Source: Streptomyces sp. NBC_01233
Lineage (GTDB): Bacteria > Actinomycetota > Actinomycetes > Streptomycetales > Streptomycetaceae
DNA: 64,000 nt
Direction of reading: 5' to 3'
NCBI RefSeq assembly: GCF_035989305.1
Contig: NZ_CP108514.1
Span: 7,606,501 to 7,670,500, forward strand
Both the position numbers and the translations under genes were made by a program. Below the pieces are notes generated by a model. The model worked only from the letters and a program-made list of their open reading frames with translations, ran no database searches and was not told where the DNA came from. Positions 62,823 through 64,000 of the stretch are shown piece by piece. Position 1 is the stretch's first letter; the number at the start of each line of letters is the position of its first letter.

Positions 62823-63416
62823 ATGGACGACATGCCGAGACGGATCCCGGATTCCCTGCCGGCCCTGCGCGCCGCGGCGCGCCGAGCGGGCTTCACCCTG
62901 TCCTGCGAGGAGCGCACCGGCAGCCTGCTGGCCCTGCTCGCGGCCACCCGCCCCGGCGGCCGCATCCTCGAACTCGGCACGGGCGTGGGCGCAGGAACCG
63001 CCTGGCTCCTCAGCGGAATGGACGCCGCCTCCCGTCTGGTCACCGTCGAACTGGACGAGGCCGTGCAGAAGGTCGCCCGCGAGCAGTTCCGTTCCGATCC
63101 GCGGGTGGCCTTCGTGGCCGCGGACGGCGGCGCGTGGCTGGAGGAATACGAGGGGGAGGCGTTCGACCTGGTCTTCGCGGACACCTGGCCCGGCAAGTTC
63201 ACCCACCTGGACCGGGCCCTGGCGCTCGTGGCCCCCGGCGGGACCTACCTGATCGACGACCTCCTCCCGCAGCCCGGCTGGCCGGAGGGCCACGGTGCAT
63301 CGGTCCGACGCCTGCTGACCGAGCTCGAAGAGCGGGCGGACTTCCGTACCGTCCGCATGGCCTGGGCGAGCGGCCACCTGATGGCCGTGCGAACGGCTCC
63401 CAGCGGCAGGTGGTGA
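62823..63416 (+). CDS. SAM-dependent O-methyltransferase-like protein
   Basis: 197 residues. Class I methyltransferase motif I is RILELGTGVGAGTAWLL (~45-61), motif II LVTVELDEAVQKVAREQF, motif IV FDLVFADTWPGKFTHLDRAL and GGTYLIDDLLPQ. The size and D-W metal-like region resemble small-molecule catechol-type methyltransferases, but some relatives are of unknown function. Substrate not inferable. An ATG 12 bases downstream (second Met) is also possible. Confidence 0.82.
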   Translation: MDDMPRRIPDSLPALRAAARRAGFTLSCEERTGSLLALLAATRPGGRILELGTGVGAGTAWLLSGMDAASRLVTVELDEAVQKVAREQFRSDPRVAFVAADGGAWLEEYEGEAFDLVFADTWPGKFTHLDRALALVAPGGTYLIDDLLPQPGWPEGHGASVRRLLTELEERADFRTVRMAWASGHLMAVRTAPSGRW

Positions 63417-63564
63417 TCCGGCCGGGCCGGTAGCCGGCGATCCGGTCGGTTCCGGTCAGTTCGGGCCGGTTCCGGCCGGCGTCCGACCGTACGGCCGCCG
63501 ACGGTCAACTCCCGTCGGGCGTCGCACTGGTGGTCCGTACAGCGGACGCGGCACGATACCTGCC

Positions 63565-64000
63565 ATGACGACCGAAAGTTCGCAGAACAGTGCCACCGCC
63601 CAGTTCCTCGCAGCGCGGGACTTCCTGCTGGAGCGCCGCGGTGACTACGCGGCCGCCCACACCGGATTCACCTGGCCCCGCCCGCGCCGCTTCAACTGGG
63701 CCCTGGACTGGTTCGACCACATCGCCGCCGGGAACGGCGCCGACGCCCTGCGCATCGTCGAGGAGGACGGCACCAGCGAGGCGCTCACCTTCGCCGAGCT
63801 GGCCGCCCGCTCCGGCGCGGCCGCCAACTGGCTGCGCGAGCAGGGCATCGCGACGGGCGACCGGATCCTCGTCATGCTCGGCAACCAGCGCGAGCTGTGG
63901 GAGGTGATGCTCGGCGCGATGAAGCTGCGCGCCGTCGTCATCCCCGCCACCCCCCTGCTCGGCCCGGCCGACCTGCGCGACCGGGTCGAGCGCGGCCTCG
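63565..64000 (+). CDS. AMP-dependent acyl-CoA synthetase, N-terminal part (runs off window)
   Basis: The first ~145 residues are visible. AARDFLLERRGDYAAAHTGF then FNWALDWFDHIAAGNGADAL and LTFAELAARSGAAANWLREQ, followed by GDRILVMLGNQRELWEVMLG, match the N-terminal region of medium-chain or acetyl-CoA-synthetase-like ligases. The P-loop and C-terminal motifs lie beyond the right edge. Start set by the ATG at 63565. Confidence 0.85.
   Translation, partial: MTTESSQNSATAQFLAARDFLLERRGDYAAAHTGFTWPRPRRFNWALDWFDHIAAGNGADALRIVEEDGTSEALTFAELAARSGAAANWLREQGIATGDRILVMLGNQRELWEVMLGAMKLRAVVIPATPLLGPADLRDRVERGL

Overview
The window looks like a high-GC actinomycete chromosome, almost certainly Streptomyces or a close relative. 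Support comes from strong G/C third-position bias, GTG starts with GGAG-type ribosome sites, chains of genes coupled by 4-base ATGA/GTGA overlaps, and a complete cvn 'conservon' (sensor kinase, roadblock, DUF742, GTPase, P450). No rRNA, tRNA or CRISPR array was seen.

The architecture is the main result. A full-length corA (Mg2+ channel) lies at 60290-61456 on the minus strand. Three extra copies of only its 3' end (about 185 bp) lie in the same orientation at 3982-4166, 12839-13023 and 39115-39299. All four copies share a 13-bp core, and homology to intact corA stops exactly at its edge. Beyond the core each fragment is followed by the same non-corA sequence, with TCCCCAG-type repeats at one fixed distance. 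Downstream of the full gene and of two fragments there is another pair of these repeats. This is the expected product of three elements integrated one after another into the 3' end of corA (about 9, 26 and 21 kb). The only recombinase trace seen is the C-terminus of a tyrosine integrase at 58405-58685.

Region by region: (1) 1-3800, left flank: a frameshifted GH43-like gene, a membrane HTH-lectin protein, a secreted NlpC/P60-type protein and a secreted ricin-type lectin. (2) 4167-12838, element I: an enoyl-CoA hydratase, a P450 and a five-gene conservon whose CvnB is a double roadblock protein, plus a decayed radical-SAM gene. (3) 13024-38900, element II. Its left half holds an oligopeptide-type ABC importer with a LacI regulator, an amidohydrolase and an FAD oxidoreductase under a TetR regulator with two matching operators, and a graveyard of truncated genes. 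Its right half is a catabolic cassette. A cou-type cluster (MarR regulator, SDR, amidohydrolase, CoA ligase, MaoC hydratase) should convert p-coumarate to 4-hydroxybenzoate. PobA then gives protocatechuate, and a 4,5-cleavage (lig) operon with a fused LigAB should carry it to pyruvate and oxaloacetate. (4) 39300-60200, element III, a defence-like and accessory island. It contains a RAMA/DUF262/HipA operon, an IS1182-family element, a Crp regulator followed by a four-gene cyclase/NTPase-like/PycTM-like operon resembling Pycsar, and a nucleotide and cell-envelope gene cluster containing two complementary degenerate dCTP deaminase paralogues. It also holds a SUKH-type immunity protein. (5) 60290-64000, right flank: corA, an AlkZ-like protein, a methyltransferase and the start of an acyl-CoA synthetase.

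All functional calls are read from sequence and family knowledge; no database search was run.
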